A stretch of DNA of 39,018 nucleotides from Ignavibacteria bacterium (GTDB lineage: Bacteria > Bacteroidota > Ignavibacteria > Kapaibacteriales > UBA2268): positions 1 through 39,018 of the forward strand of contig JAERMQ010000044.1 of NCBI GenBank assembly GCA_016844745.1. The letters run 5' to 3'. Shown piece after piece: positions 1 through 8,081 of this stretch. Positions within the stretch are counted from its first letter, which is position 1. Every line of letters begins with the position of its first letter. The translations under genes were made by a program, and so were the position numbers. The notes beneath the pieces were generated by a model. It was not told where the DNA came from and searched no databases. It worked only from the letters and a program-made list of their open reading frames with translations.

Positions 1-135
1 CTATTCCGTTCAACACCTTATTCCTTAGAATAAAGCACCGTAGGGCGATTTGACAGATACTCCTGTTAGTCCCTGTCGGCGGTTCAGTTCTGCTTTTTAT
101 TCACAGTCCGCCATCTTAGAAACAGCATACAAAAT
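1..135. other. Unassigned left edge
   Basis: Visibly more GC-rich than what follows. Neither strand gives a reading frame I can recognise, and I see no tRNA-like or rRNA-like core. It could be the end of a gene or element cut by the window edge. A stop codon at 135-137 closes the frame of the next gene. Confidence 0.3.
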
Positions 136-161
136 AAAATGAAAACATTTTATTTTGTTTC

Positions 162-1133
162 TTGGCACACGTTGTCTTTTATTCAACTCACTTTTCGGGA
201 AAAAAAACTCATTTTGATTCTGTTCATTTTTATAGTAAATCAGATTTTGCTACGTCACATTTTGAAGAAGATGTTGATTTTTTATCTACAAAATTTTTTG
301 AAGAAACAGATTTCAGTTCAACTCAATTTTTAGGTCATGCCCTTTTCAATAACTCATATTTTAGGAATAATACTAAATTTGATTCAGCCCTATTCGAAAA
401 AACAACCGATTTCACTGAAACAGAATTTGAAAATGAGGTTAATTTTGATAAAGCTTTGTTCAATTTAATTGCAAAATTTAACAAAAGTAAGATTAATGAA
501 GCGAATATATTAAATATCTATTTCAAATTTCCTGTTGATTTTTCTGATTCGGAAATTGAAAAAATAGATTTGACTGGAACCGTCTTCAATGCTTATGCTG
601 TATTTAATAATTGTGATATAAAAAATGCCGACCGAAATACCTTTCGTATAATCAAGCACGAACTTATCAGAAATAATAATCGTTTGGATACGGTAATATA
701 TCATAAAAAAGAGATGGAAGCTTTTAGGAAGGAACTTAATGAAAATAAAAATAATAAATATTCTACATTAAAAAAGTATCAAGAACTATTCGTACTTTTT
801 ATTAACCGATGGTCGAACAATTACGGTACAAGCTGGCTGCGTGGTTTTGGATTTACTTTTATTATTGCTTTTATTTTCTTTTTCCTTCTTGTTCAATGTG
901 GCTTGAATGAAAGGTATTTTGCCTGGGGCTGGGATAATTGGAGCAGTTTCTGGGATGTTTGCGATATGCACCTCTCATATTTTTTTAAGTTCATCTCCCC
1001 CACTCACGGATTCGAGTTCGATGGTATAAAATTATCCGGCATTGGTTATTTCATTGACTTCATCTCCCGCATAGCCATCGGCTTCGGCTACTTCCAAATC
1101 ATTCAGGCATTCCGCAAGTATAAGATATGGTAA
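162..1133 (+). CDS. Pentapeptide-repeat membrane protein, possibly 5' truncated
   Basis: Residues 5-150 show a phenylalanine every five residues (for example DFSST, KFDSA, NFDKA), the signature of a pentapeptide-repeat right-handed beta helix. A charged helical stretch follows (about 160-215), then a membrane segment near 228-248 (FGFTFIIAFIFFFLL) and a second near 290-315. The start is uncertain. The first usable codon is TTG at 162, the frame is closed upstream by a stop at 135-137, and the repeats begin at once without a leader, so the 5' end may be lost or altered. An ATG at 139 is in another frame and gives only a short unrelated peptide. Family members of this layout in Bacteroidota have no settled function. 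It lies outside the minus-strand glycan block. Confidence 0.65.
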   Translation: MAHVVFYSTHFSGKKTHFDSVHFYSKSDFATSHFEEDVDFLSTKFFEETDFSSTQFLGHALFNNSYFRNNTKFDSALFEKTTDFTETEFENEVNFDKALFNLIAKFNKSKINEANILNIYFKFPVDFSDSEIEKIDLTGTVFNAYAVFNNCDIKNADRNTFRIIKHELIRNNNRLDTVIYHKKEMEAFRKELNENKNNKYSTLKKYQELFVLFINRWSNNYGTSWLRGFGFTFIIAFIFFFLLVQCGLNERYFAWGWDNWSSFWDVCDMHLSYFFKFISPTHGFEFDGIKLSGIGYFIDFISRIAIGFGYFQIIQAFRKYKIW

Positions 1134-1136
1134 CCT

Positions 1137-1302
1137 TCAACAATGAATAATTAACAATGAATAATGAATAATGAAGAATTACGAATTAAAGTCTGGACCT
1201 TGATTTACTTGATTTAATGATTACCATGATTTCCCTTTTTTTTTTCATAACTCATAATTCATAACTCATAATTCGTAATTCATAATTCGTAATTCGTAAT
1301 TA
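1137..1302. repeat. AATTCGT-type heptamer array next to a stop codon
   Basis: From 1246 to 1301 there are eight tandem 7-nt units: CATAACT and CATAATT alternating, then CGTAATT variants. A looser array of ATAATGA units lies at 1148-1180. The stop codon of the minus-strand methyltransferase (1300-1302) falls in the last unit. The same heptamer family recurs in many gaps of the window. Confidence 0.85.
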
Positions 1303-4300
1303 CTTAGTCCACCGCGGCGGTTTGGCAGCAAAAATAAAATTCCATAATATCCTGAGCGGCTTTGTGAGCTTCCACGAAAGTGAATTAATGAAATAACTTA
1401 AAATCATTTTCTTTTCTTCGGTTGCCTGACCTCTGTACGCTTCGAAAGCTGTCGATAACGCATCCAAACTTTGATGGTAATTAACGATTTCCAACTCCAA
1501 TTCCGATAATTTGCTATGCGCCAGACTAATGATTTCTTCTTTTATTTCGTTAGAACCGGTCATGTTTTCCAGCAAAATTTGCAGGTTTGAAATTTCATCG
1601 GACTTAGCTGCAATGCTATTGCTCTGTTCGGACAGACGGTCATTAAGTTCCATTAATGCATTGCCTTTTTCCACATTTTCATGCTTCAATTCTTCATTGG
1701 CATTATATAAATTGCTGCATAACTGCTGCAGTTCCGAAACTTCATGCTGTAAAGAACTAATTTCCCTGTTCTTGTATTCCAATTGGGATTTTATTGCATT
1801 CAGTTCAACTGTTAAATTCTGGGTATCGGCAATATACTTATCCAACTCGGATTGTCGTTCGGATATGGATATGTTCAGTTCATTAATAATATTATCTTTA
1901 ATTACAACAACTTCGTTCATCATTTCCAATTGAAGGTTTTGATTTTCAATTTCCGATTGAAGGTTATTTATGGATATAGCATTAGCATTCAATTGTTGTA
2001 GTAAAAGTTCATTCTGTCCTTCGATATCTTCAATTATCCGGTTCTTACTCAGCATCTCGGATGTTAATTCCGATATATGAACTTGTGATTTATAATTTAG
2101 CTCTATAAAAGATAATTTCGTTTTCTCATTTTCATCTTCTATTGTACTAATAATATTGAGCAGGTCTAATATATCCTTTTTTCGTTTGGTCAGGAGTTTC
2201 TCATAAGTTGAAGAGATTTCCGTTTGAATTTTATTTTCTTTTTTGGTTTGAAATAACTCTTCATTCTTATTAGCAAGAGTAACCTGATATAATTTATTCA
2301 ATTCCTCAGCTCTATTAAATTTATATATTATATCATTAAGCCCTTCGTTGGCTTGTTTCAAATCATCAGATAACTTTGAGATTGTTTTTTCATTGTTATC
2401 AATTGTAGCTAATAAATTACTTATCTTCAGATTCCTGAATTGTACATAGTTCTTCAATTTAGAAACAGCTTCTTTGTAACGTTCAATCAAATTTAGTTTA
2501 TCTGATAGCTGACTATTTAAATAGGGAATTTCCTTTTGAATTAAATCGAAATTACTCCGAAGCCTACCTGACGATTCTGTTAATTCGTATATTTCCGATT
2601 TATAACCGGTAACCAAAGCAGCCTGTTTTTTTAACTCTTCCCGCTGAATTATAGAAGATGCCTCATACCTGTTTATAATATACCTGTTATTATCCAGTTC
2701 TTTGGTATATAATGAAATCTTTTTCAATAATTCGTTTAATTCAATTTGTTTCTGCGCTAAAATCGAATCTTTATCAATTAGCGTATTTTCGATTAATGAT
2801 AAAGCAGTTTCTTTCTGGGAAATGATTTCTTTATGGATTTCTAATTCAGAATTATAAGTTGAAATTTGTCCTGATAATTGGTTTAATTCGATTTGTTTTT
2901 GTTCTAATTCGGAATCCTTTTCATTTATACTCTCATAAAGTAATGCAGAAGCCGATTCCAACTTATTAATTATATCTTTATTATATTCAATTTCGGAGGT
3001 ATAAGAGGCAATACGGGTCAATAAATCATCTAATTCATTTTGTTTTTGTTCAAGAAGGGATTCTTTTTCATTAAGTGAATTTTGAACTAATGATATGGTT
3101 GATTCATTCTGTACAATAATTTCCTTGTGATTTTCTAACTCAGCAGTAATTGATTCAATTTGAACCAATAGTTCGTTTAATTCAATTTGTTTTTGGGCTA
3201 ACAAAAAATCCTTTTCATTAAGCGAATTTTGAATTAAAGATAAAGAAGATTCATTCTGTAAAACTGCCTCCTTTTGATTTTCTAACTCTGCAGTAATTGA
3301 TTCTATTTGAACCAATAATTCGTTTAGTTCGTTTTGTTTTTGGGCTAATAAAGAATCCTTTTCATTAATCAGGTATTGTTGGGACTCAACGGAAGTTTCA
3401 TTACGACGGGCATTTTCTTCCAAAGATTCGCATTTATTTTCATACTCCTGAATTTTAATATTATTATTTTCTATAATTAAATTTATCAGGTTATTTTTTT
3501 CATCTAATTCAGTTTCAACTGCATCTAATTTTAATATTATTTTTTTATTCTCTTCCAATTCTGCATAAATACTTTTCAATTGTTCATTTTTTGCCTGTAG
3601 TTCACTCTGGTCAAATAGAAGTAATTTGTCTTTCTCATCGATACTTAGCTTTGATTCAATTTCAACCGCTTCCCTTTGAGCAATCAATTCATCTTTTCTA
3701 ATTAATAATTCGGATTTTGAAGTAAGCTCGAAATTTTTCTCAGTTAATTCATTTAAATAATTACTCGATAAAGCCTCTAACTTATCAATCTGATTTTTAG
3801 CTGAATATATTTCACTTTCCAGTGCAGATGCATACTCAATTTTAGATGATAATTCGTTTTTTAAATCCTCTAAAATATGACTTTGAGCAAAATAGTCCGA
3901 CGAAATATCATCATTTTGTTTTCTTAAGTTTTCAATTTCGATAGATAATTCAGTAAGTGTATTTTCACGTTCATTTAATTTTGCAAATAATTCGGTTAGT
4001 TCGGCTTTATTCTCAAAAAACAATTGTTTGTAAATACCATGACCTATTTCTTTATATTCGAGATCAATAATAACCTTTACTGGACTATGATAGCCATTAA
4101 TTGAGAATTGTATCTGTGGGTCGTTGGTATTAAAATAAAAATCGTTGTTATTTTTTAGAATTGCATTGTGAGTTAAATCACTAATTAAATTTTCTTGTCC
4201 CAAATTATCGATAATTTTAATATTAGAACAGTAAATGTGAGAAATTTCATTCAAGGGATCCAGCCTTAAATGCTTAATATCTTTAAATCCATCCAATTCA

Positions 4301-5151
4301 AAAACCAGTTGTTTCTCATTTCCAAAAACCGGTTTAACAATAGAATTTTCCTCACTTGTACCCATACCGTAATCAACAAACAGTTGGGCATTGTATGGGG
4401 TTAAGGTGTTATTTTTTTGGGTATTGTCAGTTAAATCAAGTAAAATTGAGTTTTTAATATTTTTTAAATCCGAATCAGAACATATTGCTATAATAAAAGT
4501 GTTAATTTTTTGTTCATCAAGTGGTAAAACCCCCTGAGAAGTTTGAATTATACTGTACTCAACCAAATCAGACTCTTTTTGAACAGGATGATTAATATAC
4601 GAACAATTATAAACTTTTTGTCCTAAGTCTTCGACATATTTAAAATGAATTTTTAAAAAATCAAGGAATTCGTCGTAATAAAATTCTTTAATATGATACC
4701 CGTTATTAAATTCAGGTAATTCACTATAATACAATTTATCAGGTGTAGAAACAATAAATAATCCATCTGGCTTAAGAAGACGTTTTACCTCCTGAAGAAA
4801 TTTAATTTGTTCCTTCTCCCCAACATGCTCAATTGTTTCAAAAGAAATTATAACATCAATTGAATTATTTTCTTTCAAGGGAACATCATCTACCGAACCA
4901 AGAATAAAATTAAGATTAGCTTTCCTGTATTTAGAACGTGAAAAATTTATTGCTTCCGGGTCAATATCAACACCAATTACTTTTGCAGCAGTTTTAGCAA
5001 GGACATTTGCCCCATAACCCTCTCCACTGGCTATATCTAAAACAATTTTGTTTTCAACAAACTGTGACGCATAGAGATATCTGTGCCAATGTTCATAACT
5101 ATTTTCCCTGGGGGTGAACTCAGGGATAAACCTTTCACCTGTATATTCCAT
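1300..5151 (-). CDS. SAM methyltransferase with giant coiled coil (WbdD-like chain-capping/ruler candidate)
   Basis: A 1283-residue protein. Residues 1-180 are a class I SAM-dependent methyltransferase: motif I VLDIASGEGYGANVL at 37-51, an acidic residue ending beta 2 (VIGVDID, 58-64) and IDVIISFETIEHV near 98-110. Residues about 270-375 form a beta-rich module with HLRLDPLN, often found in surface-glycan proteins. From about 380 to 1240 the chain is almost pure heptad-like coiled coil with very few prolines. Within it, residues about 593-838 are five tandem 49-residue (seven-heptad) repeats. The C-terminus has SWKLTKPLRILW, a tail seen in many glycosyltransferases. The known parallel is WbdD of E. 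coli O9a, where a methyltransferase/kinase caps the polymer and a coiled coil sets chain length. No kinase domain is visible here. That this protein caps a polymer is inferred. Confidence 0.8.
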   Translation of the reverse strand: MEYTGERFIPEFTPRENSYEHWHRYLYASQFVENKIVLDIASGEGYGANVLAKTAAKVIGVDIDPEAINFSRSKYRKANLNFILGSVDDVPLKENNSIDVIISFETIEHVGEKEQIKFLQEVKRLLKPDGLFIVSTPDKLYYSELPEFNNGYHIKEFYYDEFLDFLKIHFKYVEDLGQKVYNCSYINHPVQKESDLVEYSIIQTSQGVLPLDEQKINTFIIAICSDSDLKNIKNSILLDLTDNTQKNNTLTPYNAQLFVDYGMGTSEENSIVKPVFGNEKQLVFELDGFKDIKHLRLDPLNEISHIYCSNIKIIDNLGQENLISDLTHNAILKNNNDFYFNTNDPQIQFSINGYHSPVKVIIDLEYKEIGHGIYKQLFFENKAELTELFAKLNERENTLTELSIEIENLRKQNDDISSDYFAQSHILEDLKNELSSKIEYASALESEIYSAKNQIDKLEALSSNYLNELTEKNFELTSKSELLIRKDELIAQREAVEIESKLSIDEKDKLLLFDQSELQAKNEQLKSIYAELEENKKIILKLDAVETELDEKNNLINLIIENNNIKIQEYENKCESLEENARRNETSVESQQYLINEKDSLLAQKQNELNELLVQIESITAELENQKEAVLQNESSLSLIQNSLNEKDFLLAQKQIELNELLVQIESITAELENHKEIIVQNESTISLVQNSLNEKESLLEQKQNELDDLLTRIASYTSEIEYNKDIINKLESASALLYESINEKDSELEQKQIELNQLSGQISTYNSELEIHKEIISQKETALSLIENTLIDKDSILAQKQIELNELLKKISLYTKELDNNRYIINRYEASSIIQREELKKQAALVTGYKSEIYELTESSGRLRSNFDLIQKEIPYLNSQLSDKLNLIERYKEAVSKLKNYVQFRNLKISNLLATIDNNEKTISKLSDDLKQANEGLNDIIYKFNRAEELNKLYQVTLANKNEELFQTKKENKIQTEISSTYEKLLTKRKKDILDLLNIISTIEDENEKTKLSFIELNYKSQVHISELTSEMLSKNRIIEDIEGQNELLLQQLNANAISINNLQSEIENQNLQLEMMNEVVVIKDNIINELNISISERQSELDKYIADTQNLTVELNAIKSQLEYKNREISSLQHEVSELQQLCSNLYNANEELKHENVEKGNALMELNDRLSEQSNSIAAKSDEISNLQILLENMTGSNEIKEEIISLAHSKLSELELEIVNYHQSLDALSTAFEAYRGQATEEKKMILSYFINSLSWKLTKPLRILWNFIFAAKPPRWTK
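2640..3375 (-). repeat. Five 147-bp tandem repeats inside the coiled-coil coding region
   Basis: The same phrase (codons for K-Q-x-E-L-[ND]) recurs with its marker G at 2748, 2895, 3042, 3189 and 3336, each exactly 147 bp (49 codons) apart. The copies at 3042-3336 are the most alike, which indicates recent duplication. The period is in frame and equals seven heptads, so gain or loss of a unit would lengthen or shorten the coil without breaking it. Confidence 0.9.
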
Positions 5152-5334
5152 GTGAATCCATTCTAATTAGACTATATTCAATCTACTAATATAATTTATT
5201 TTGTACTGAAAAAAAAATATTTTAATAATTACTTTTGATAATCTCATAAAAGACTATACTTCATAACAGGAAGTTACTATATAACACGTTTAAAAGTTCA
5301 CTTTTTTCTCAAAAAAAAGTCAAAATTTTTAGTT

Positions 5335-5371
5335 CTTAGTTCTTAATTCGTAATTCGTAATTGACCCTTGC
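5335..5371. repeat. Short heptamer array downstream of the reductase gene
   Basis: Units TTCTTAG, TTCTTAA, TTCGTAA, TTCGTAA and TTGACCC run up to the stop codon of the minus-strand reductase. The rest of the 5152-5334 gap is AT-rich with nothing else I can identify. It should hold the methyltransferase promoter, but I found no convincing box. Confidence 0.75.
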
Positions 5372-6097
5372 TTACTCCCACTCATCTATAATCACTCTTG
5401 ATTGGGGTATTTTTCTATCAATTAATCCCGTCATGAAGTTAGTTACCATAACTTGCGGTCCTGAAATATAATACAGACAATTTTCATCATCTTTATGCGC
5501 TTCATAAATCTTGTCAAGATTGATTCTGCCTTGTGTAAAGGGAATTGCAACCGGCTTGTCATCTACATCTTCAATATATAATATCAAGGTAAAATTTTTT
5601 AATTTCTTCTTACACTCTTCCAATACTTCCGAATAGATAAAATTCTCCTTGGATTTAATGCCATAATACAAAGTAATATTCGATTCTATTTCCGTATCAA
5701 TTGCATATTCAAGAAAGGATATAAATGGTGTTATGCCCGTTCCGCCAGCTATCAGAGCAAGATTCGAAGTCTGATTAATCGTAAAATTGCCGTAAGGAAA
5801 TTTCACCCATGCTGTATCGCCTTCCTTCACCTCACGGAACATCCTTTCGGTAAATGCTCCTTTGACAATGAAGGTAATTCTAATCGAATCTTTCCTTGTC
5901 GGCGAGGATGCAATGGAAAAAACCCGCGATTCGGGCCAATGTCCGGAAGCAGAGTAATCGTCTATTGCAAAGTGAAGGAACTGCCCCGGATGAAAATCGG
6001 GCATGAATTTCAGCGGCTTCATCACAAAGCTTTTGATTGTATCATTATGATTGAATACTTGCTCAATCCTGACCGGTACTTTTATTGGTGTCGGCAT
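5372..6097 (-). CDS. FAD/NAD(P)H reductase lacking a ferredoxin domain; likely RfbH electron donor
   Basis: A 241-residue ferredoxin-NADP-reductase-fold protein. RVFSIASS (about 58-65) is the flavin-binding RxYSxxS motif, GGTGITP (118-124) is the nucleotide-binding glycine loop, and YYISGPQVMV near 209-218 is the conserved C-terminal CGP-like strand. In the CDP-ascarylose pathway, RfbH/E1 is reduced by E3 (AscD/RfbI), which has an N-terminal plant-type [2Fe-2S] domain plus these two domains. Here the N-terminus starts directly in the flavin domain and no C-x4-C-x2-C motif is present. It lies just downstream of rfbH, so a role in C-3 deoxygenation is the likely one. It might use a separate ferredoxin, or serve another redox step. 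Confidence 0.75.
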   Translation of the reverse strand: MPTPIKVPVRIEQVFNHNDTIKSFVMKPLKFMPDFHPGQFLHFAIDDYSASGHWPESRVFSIASSPTRKDSIRITFIVKGAFTERMFREVKEGDTAWVKFPYGNFTINQTSNLALIAGGTGITPFISFLEYAIDTEIESNITLYYGIKSKENFIYSEVLEECKKKLKNFTLILYIEDVDDKPVAIPFTQGRINLDKIYEAHKDDENCLYYISGPQVMVTNFMTGLIDRKIPQSRVIIDEWE

Positions 6098-6106
6098 CTT
6101 TTTTTA

Positions 6107-6152
6107 GTTTATAAAGTTTGTAAAGTTCATAAAGTTTGTAAAGTTTATAAAG
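6107..6152. repeat. Five 9-nt tandem repeats upstream of the reductase
   Basis: Units TTTATAAAG, TTTGTAAAG, TTCATAAAG, TTTGTAAAG and TTTATAAAG sit immediately before the reductase start on the minus strand. This is a 9-nt period, unlike the 7-nt arrays elsewhere. Confidence 0.8.
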
Positions 6153-6164
6153 AATAATTTATAG

Positions 6165-6225
6165 AATGTCATTCCTGCGTATGCAGGAATCCCCTGAATC
6201 AAAGGCTGTCATTCCTGCGAATTAA
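6165..6225. repeat. GTCATTCCTGCG-type repeat pair
   Basis: GTCATTCCTGCGTATGCAGG forms a small hairpin, followed about 46 nt later by a second GTCATTCCTGCG copy. It belongs to the broad GTCATTCnnG palindrome family seen again at 20151, 24594, 25530 and 38656. Confidence 0.6.
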
Positions 6226-6257
6226 GTTGTGTGAAAACTCAAGAATAAATCATAGAA

Positions 6258-6364
6258 ATAAAATCGAAGAACCCCACCCTAACCCTCCCCACAGGGGAGG
6301 GAATTTAAATTCCCTCCCCTGTGTCCCCTGTGGGGAGGGTTAGGGTGGGGTTCTTCGATTTTAT
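6258..6364. repeat. Large GC-rich palindrome (CCCTAACCCTCCCC family)
   Basis: Two arms of about 33 bp (6258-6291 and 6331-6364) are inverted copies containing GAACCCCACCCTAACC, with a further inner palindrome GGGAATTTAAATTCCC at the centre. The right arm overlaps the stop codon of rfbH (6361-6363). A related element lies at 12311-12420. It could act as a bidirectional transcription stop or be a miniature mobile palindrome. Confidence 0.85.
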
Positions 6365-7674
6365 GACTTCTCAAAAAAATTCTTAAACATCTCAATTACA
6401 TAGTTCCGATGCTCCAGCTCTAATCCCGGATAAACACCGATAAAAAAAGTATTATTCGTAATCAAATCAGTATTTTCAAGATTGCCGATTACCCGCTTTT
6501 CAATATCCATAAATGCAGGATGGCGCAGGATATTACCGGCAAATAAATTGCGCGTTTCAACTTTGTTTGCTTCAAGGAAGGAGGTAAGTTCGTTTCGTGT
6601 GAATCCGGCATTTTCACGTACGGTAATTACGAAGCCGAACCATGACGGGTCACTGAGTTCCGTAGCTTGTGGCAGAATCAGCTTGTCCTCAAAATCCTTC
6701 AATCCTTCCGTCAGGATATTGAAATTCCTTTTTCTCTTCGATGTAAACTCATTCAGCTTCTTCAACTGCGCAACACCAATGGCAGCCTGCATATCCGTTA
6801 CTTTCAGGTTATACCCGATATGCGAATAAACATATTTATGGTCATATCCGTAAGGAAGAGTACCATACTGCTGGGTATATCGCTTTCCGCAGGTGTTATT
6901 TTCGCCGCCGCTGCAATAGCAATCGCGTCCCCAATCCCTGAATGAACGTGCAATCTGTGCAAGCAGGTCATCATTTGTTATGACGCAGCCACCCTCACCC
7001 ATCGTAATATGATGAGCCGGATAAAACGATACGGTCGCCAAATCGCCGAAAGTCCCCGTTAGTTTGCCGTCGTACCTGCTGCCTAATGCATCGCAGTTAT
7101 CTTCAATTACCCAGAGATTATTCTCCCTTGCAATCGCCATCACACTATTCAAATCGTAAGGATTGGCAAGTGTGTGGGCTATAAAAATCGCTTTTGTTTT
7201 TGGTGAAATTGCCTGCTTTATTTCATCAACTTTTGCACCATAAGTCGCCAAATCTACATCGACAAATACCGGTACGAGCCTGTTCTGCACGATTGGTGCA
7301 ATTGTAGTTGGAAATGCACATGCAGTAGTAATCACTTCATCACCGGGCAGAAGCTGTCGCTCGGCTAATTTAGGGGAAGTCAAAGTAGTCATAGCAACCA
7401 AGTTTGCTGAAGAACCCGAATTAACCAATATTGCATTCGATAACCCGAAATATTTTGCAAATTTATATTCGAACTCTTCGGAGTATCGCCCTGCAGTCAG
7501 CCAGAAATCAAGCGAAGCATCAACCAGGTTGACTAATTCATGTTCATCGAAATAACGCCCTGCATATCGCACCTGCGAAGTTCCGGGGATAAATTCCTGG
7601 TTACCGTATTTTTCTTTATAATAGTCTTTTACAAGATGTAAGATTTCCTTGCGTAAAGCCTCTTCCTGTGCCAT
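6361..7674 (-). CDS. rfbH: CDP-4-dehydro-6-deoxy-D-glucose 3-dehydrase (E1)
   Basis: A 437-residue aminotransferase-fold enzyme using PMP and a [2Fe-2S] cluster to remove the C-3 hydroxyl from CDP-4-keto-6-deoxyglucose. The diagnostic features are all present. SFYPAHHITMGEGG (216-229) has His where aminotransferases have the PLP lysine (H221). Cysteines 194, 252, 254 and 262 fit the published E1 cluster spacing C-X57-C-X1-C-X7-C exactly, and GYDHKYVYSHIGYNLKVTD is the usual C-terminal-half signature. Its ATG overlaps the stop codon of the upstream gtrA-like gene by one base (TAATG), so translation is probably coupled. With rfbF and rfbG further upstream it completes the common 3,6-dideoxyhexose route. 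Confidence 0.95.
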   Translation of the reverse strand: MAQEEALRKEILHLVKDYYKEKYGNQEFIPGTSQVRYAGRYFDEHELVNLVDASLDFWLTAGRYSEEFEYKFAKYFGLSNAILVNSGSSANLVAMTTLTSPKLAERQLLPGDEVITTACAFPTTIAPIVQNRLVPVFVDVDLATYGAKVDEIKQAISPKTKAIFIAHTLANPYDLNSVMAIARENNLWVIEDNCDALGSRYDGKLTGTFGDLATVSFYPAHHITMGEGGCVITNDDLLAQIARSFRDWGRDCYCSGGENNTCGKRYTQQYGTLPYGYDHKYVYSHIGYNLKVTDMQAAIGVAQLKKLNEFTSKRKRNFNILTEGLKDFEDKLILPQATELSDPSWFGFVITVRENAGFTRNELTSFLEANKVETRNLFAGNILRHPAFMDIEKRVIGNLENTDLITNNTFFIGVYPGLELEHRNYVIEMFKNFFEKS

Positions 7675-8081
7675 TATTTAACCTTTGAAGTTTTAAAAAC
7701 AAATTTTTTATTCAGAACATAAGAAAATAATGCCAATGGCAGCAGCATTGCCGCTCCGGCATAATAATCGTTCAATCCGTAACTTTTGAATAATTTAATA
7801 CCCAAAATGTTTATTATATATCCAACTACATAAACCGCTATAAACGGAAAAAGCAGTGAATTCTTTGAATTCTTGAATACAAGTGCACCTATGGTTTTGA
7901 AATTGAAGAGAACACCTAGTACTGTGCTTGTCATTGCTGCTATGGTAAAATGACAGCCAAGAAAGATTAGCAGCATATAGACGCCATAGCCGAAAACCAT
8001 ATTAACAATACCCACAAGCACAAAGCGTACAAAGGTAGCGCTAACAAGGGTTTTATTATTTATCGAAATTCCATTAATCAA
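7674..8081 (-). CDS. GtrA-family membrane protein
   Basis: 135 residues with four hydrophobic segments (about 15-40, 42-60, 75-95 and 103-122) and the GtrA-like start FVRFVLVGIVNMVFGYGVYM. GtrA proteins are thought to move undecaprenyl-phosphate-linked sugars across the inner membrane. The start I favour is TTG at 8079-8081, overlapping the end of the preceding glycosyltransferase gene by 8 bases. The next Met (residue 28) would remove part of the first helix. Directly coupled upstream to a GtrB-like transferase and downstream to rfbH (TAATG), so this trio is one translational unit. Confidence 0.85.
   Translation of the reverse strand: MINGISINNKTLVSATFVRFVLVGIVNMVFGYGVYMLLIFLGCHFTIAAMTSTVLGVLFNFKTIGALVFKNSKNSLLFPFIAVYVVGYIINILGIKLFKSYGLNDYYAGAAMLLPLALFSYVLNKKFVFKTSKVK

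Noticed and set aside
139-333. Short plus-strand frame starting at a good ATG
   Set aside because: It is out of frame with the pentapeptide-repeat gene it overlaps and its peptide has no repeat pattern or other recognisable feature.
1511-1933. Long plus-strand frame opposite the methyltransferase gene
   Set aside because: It is the antisense of the coiled-coil coding region, rich in Ser/Leu/Phe, which is what the reverse strand of Glu/Lys/Asn-rich codons gives.
6258-6364. Palindromes as simple rho-independent terminators
   Set aside because: Some lie after stop codons and could stop transcription, but most lack a clean U-run and have arms over 20 bp with shared family sequence, so they are listed as repeats and termination is left open.
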